Shown here: piece after piece, positions 5,655 to 6,345 of the stretch
Position numbering within the stretch: the first letter of the stretch is position 1
How the letters are laid out: each line of letters opens with the position of its first letter
NCBI GenBank assembly: GCA_021793715.1
Contig: JAJYSF010000055.1
Location: 1-6,345, forward strand
From: Actinomycetes bacterium
GTDB lineage: Bacteria > Actinomycetota > Actinomycetes > Actinomycetales > Microbacteriaceae
Direction of reading: 5' to 3'
Length of the DNA stretch: 6,345 nt
The notes under the pieces: model-generated
What the model was told of the DNA's origin: nothing
Database searches by the model: none
The model's input: the letters and a program-made list of their open reading frames with translations, nothing else
Translations under genes and position numbers: made by a program

Positions 5655-6345
5655 TCAGGCTCCTACCAGCTCACGGTCATCGGCGTTCTCGAGATCGCTC
5701 GGGCTCGACAGCGTGCCGCGCACCGCAGTCGCGGCCGCGACGAGCGGTGAGACGAGGTGTGTGCGTCCGCCCTTGCCCTGGCGTCCCTCGAAGTTTCGGT
5801 TGCTCGTGGAGGCGCAGCGCTCCCCCGGCGCGAGCTGATCGGGGTTCATCCCCAGACACATCGAGCACCCGGCGAACCGCCATTCCGCGCCGAAATCCGT
5901 CACGATCTTGTCGATGCCCTCGGCCTCGGCCTCCAAGCGCACGCGCGCGGATCCCGGCACGACCATGACGCGGACGCCGTCGGCCTTCGTGCGGCCTTTG
6001 ATGATCGACGCGAACGCGCGCAGATCCTCGATTCGGCTGTTGGTACAGGATCCCATGAAGACCGCGTCGACGGGAATGTCCTTCATCGGCGTGCCCGGCG
6101 TGATGTCCATGTACTCGTAGGCGCGCTCGGCCGCCTGGCGCGACGCCTCATCGGCGAAGCTCTCCGGCAACGGCACGGAGTCGCTCAGCGAGACACCCTG
6201 CCCCGGGTTCGTCCCCCACGTGACGAAGGGTTCGAGGTCGTCGGCGTCGATGAACACCTCGGCGTCGAACGTCGCCCCCTCGTCGGTGGGCAGCGTCTTC
6301 CAGTACGCGACGGCCTCGTCCCAGTCGGCACCAGTCGGGGCGTGC
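5655..6345 (-). CDS. leuC: 3-isopropylmalate dehydratase, large subunit, C-terminal part (5' end outside window)
   Basis: The frame is open from the right edge to the TGA at 5655-5657 and gives 229 residues, about half of a normal ~470-residue LeuC. LeuC is the aconitase-family [4Fe-4S] catalytic subunit. All three cluster cysteines are visible: one in GSCTNSR (codon 6045-6047) and two in [15 protein letters not shown] (codons 5865-5867 and 5856-5858). Other conserved stretches are [11 protein letters not shown] near the visible N-terminus and [23 protein letters not shown] close to the C-terminus. The protein runs across the window edge without an interruption, so it is cut by the window rather than broken. 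It is the first visible gene of the minus-strand operon; its promoter lies outside. Confidence 0.97.
   Translation of the reverse strand, partial: HAPTGADWDEAVAYWKTLPTDEGATFDAEVFIDADDLEPFVTWGTNPGQGVSLSDSVPLPESFADEASRQAAERAYEYMDITPGTPMKDIPVDAVFMGSCTNSRIEDLRAFASIIKGRTKADGVRVMVVPGSARVRLEAEAEGIDKIVTDFGAEWRFAGCSMCLGMNPDQLAPGERCASTSNRNFEGRQGKGGRTHLVSPLVAAATAVRGTLSSPSDLENADDRELVGA
5660..5664 (-). promoter_or_regulatory. Shine-Dalgarno of leuD (AGGAG), inside leuC
   Basis: AGGAG on the minus strand lies 6 nt before the leuD ATG and within the last codons of leuC. It supports the leuD start and close coupling of the two subunits. Confidence 0.75.

Noticed and set aside
1..6345. A novel mobile, defence or biosynthetic system
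   Set aside because: Every stretch over about 110 bp is covered by a recognisable gene (DUF3515 by family only); no transposase, integrase, direct-repeat array, tRNA or attachment site is visible.

Overview
This is an ordinary, high-G+C actinobacterial housekeeping region, most probably from Microbacteriaceae (Microbacterium-like). The assignment rests on the G/C-rich third codon positions, the frequent GTG starts, a leaderless-type promoter, the actinobacteria-specific DUF3515 lipoprotein, and a gene order (leuCD ... gpsA-ddl, DUF3515, thiL) that I know from other actinobacteria. Genus is inference. I see no mobile element, CRISPR array, defence locus, tRNA or rRNA, and no new system.

Layout. 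On the + strand, the window opens with the last 60 codons of thiL (thiamine-monophosphate kinase), followed by a 107-bp gap. The gap holds a long near-perfect palindrome (185-237) and a TANNNT promoter placed for a leaderless transcript of the next gene, a DUF3515 lipoprotein (292-783). From 784 to the right edge everything is on the minus strand. Read in transcription order it is leuC (3' half only), leuD, murA, plsC-like acyltransferase, gpsA and ddl. The lipoprotein gene and ddl converge with abutting stop codons (TGATCA, 781-786).

The minus-strand genes look like one translationally coupled operon. The leuC-leuD gap is 1 nt. The leuD-murA gap is 65 nt and contains a small GC hairpin. murA/plsC and plsC/gpsA each overlap by 4 nt (GTGA). 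gpsA/ddl overlap by 95 nt, so the Ddl N-terminus and the GpsA tail are encoded by the same DNA. No clear independent promoter was found for murA, plsC, gpsA or ddl. A weak candidate lies inside leuD.

Function. LeuCD isomerise 2-isopropylmalate in leucine synthesis. MurA commits UDP-GlcNAc to peptidoglycan and Ddl makes D-Ala-D-Ala for the stem peptide. GpsA makes sn-glycerol-3-phosphate, and the PlsC-family enzyme acylates a lipid precursor. The operon therefore joins leucine synthesis with wall and membrane precursor supply. Catalytic residues appear intact in all the enzymes that can be read. MurA carries the fosfomycin-target Cys, and Ddl carries the Tyr typical of D-Ala-D-Ala rather than D-Ala-D-Lac enzymes.

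The items most worth a second look are the palindrome after thiL, the strong excess of GGATCC sites (mostly Gly-Ser codon pairs), the 95-nt gpsA/ddl overlap, and the zero-gap convergence.
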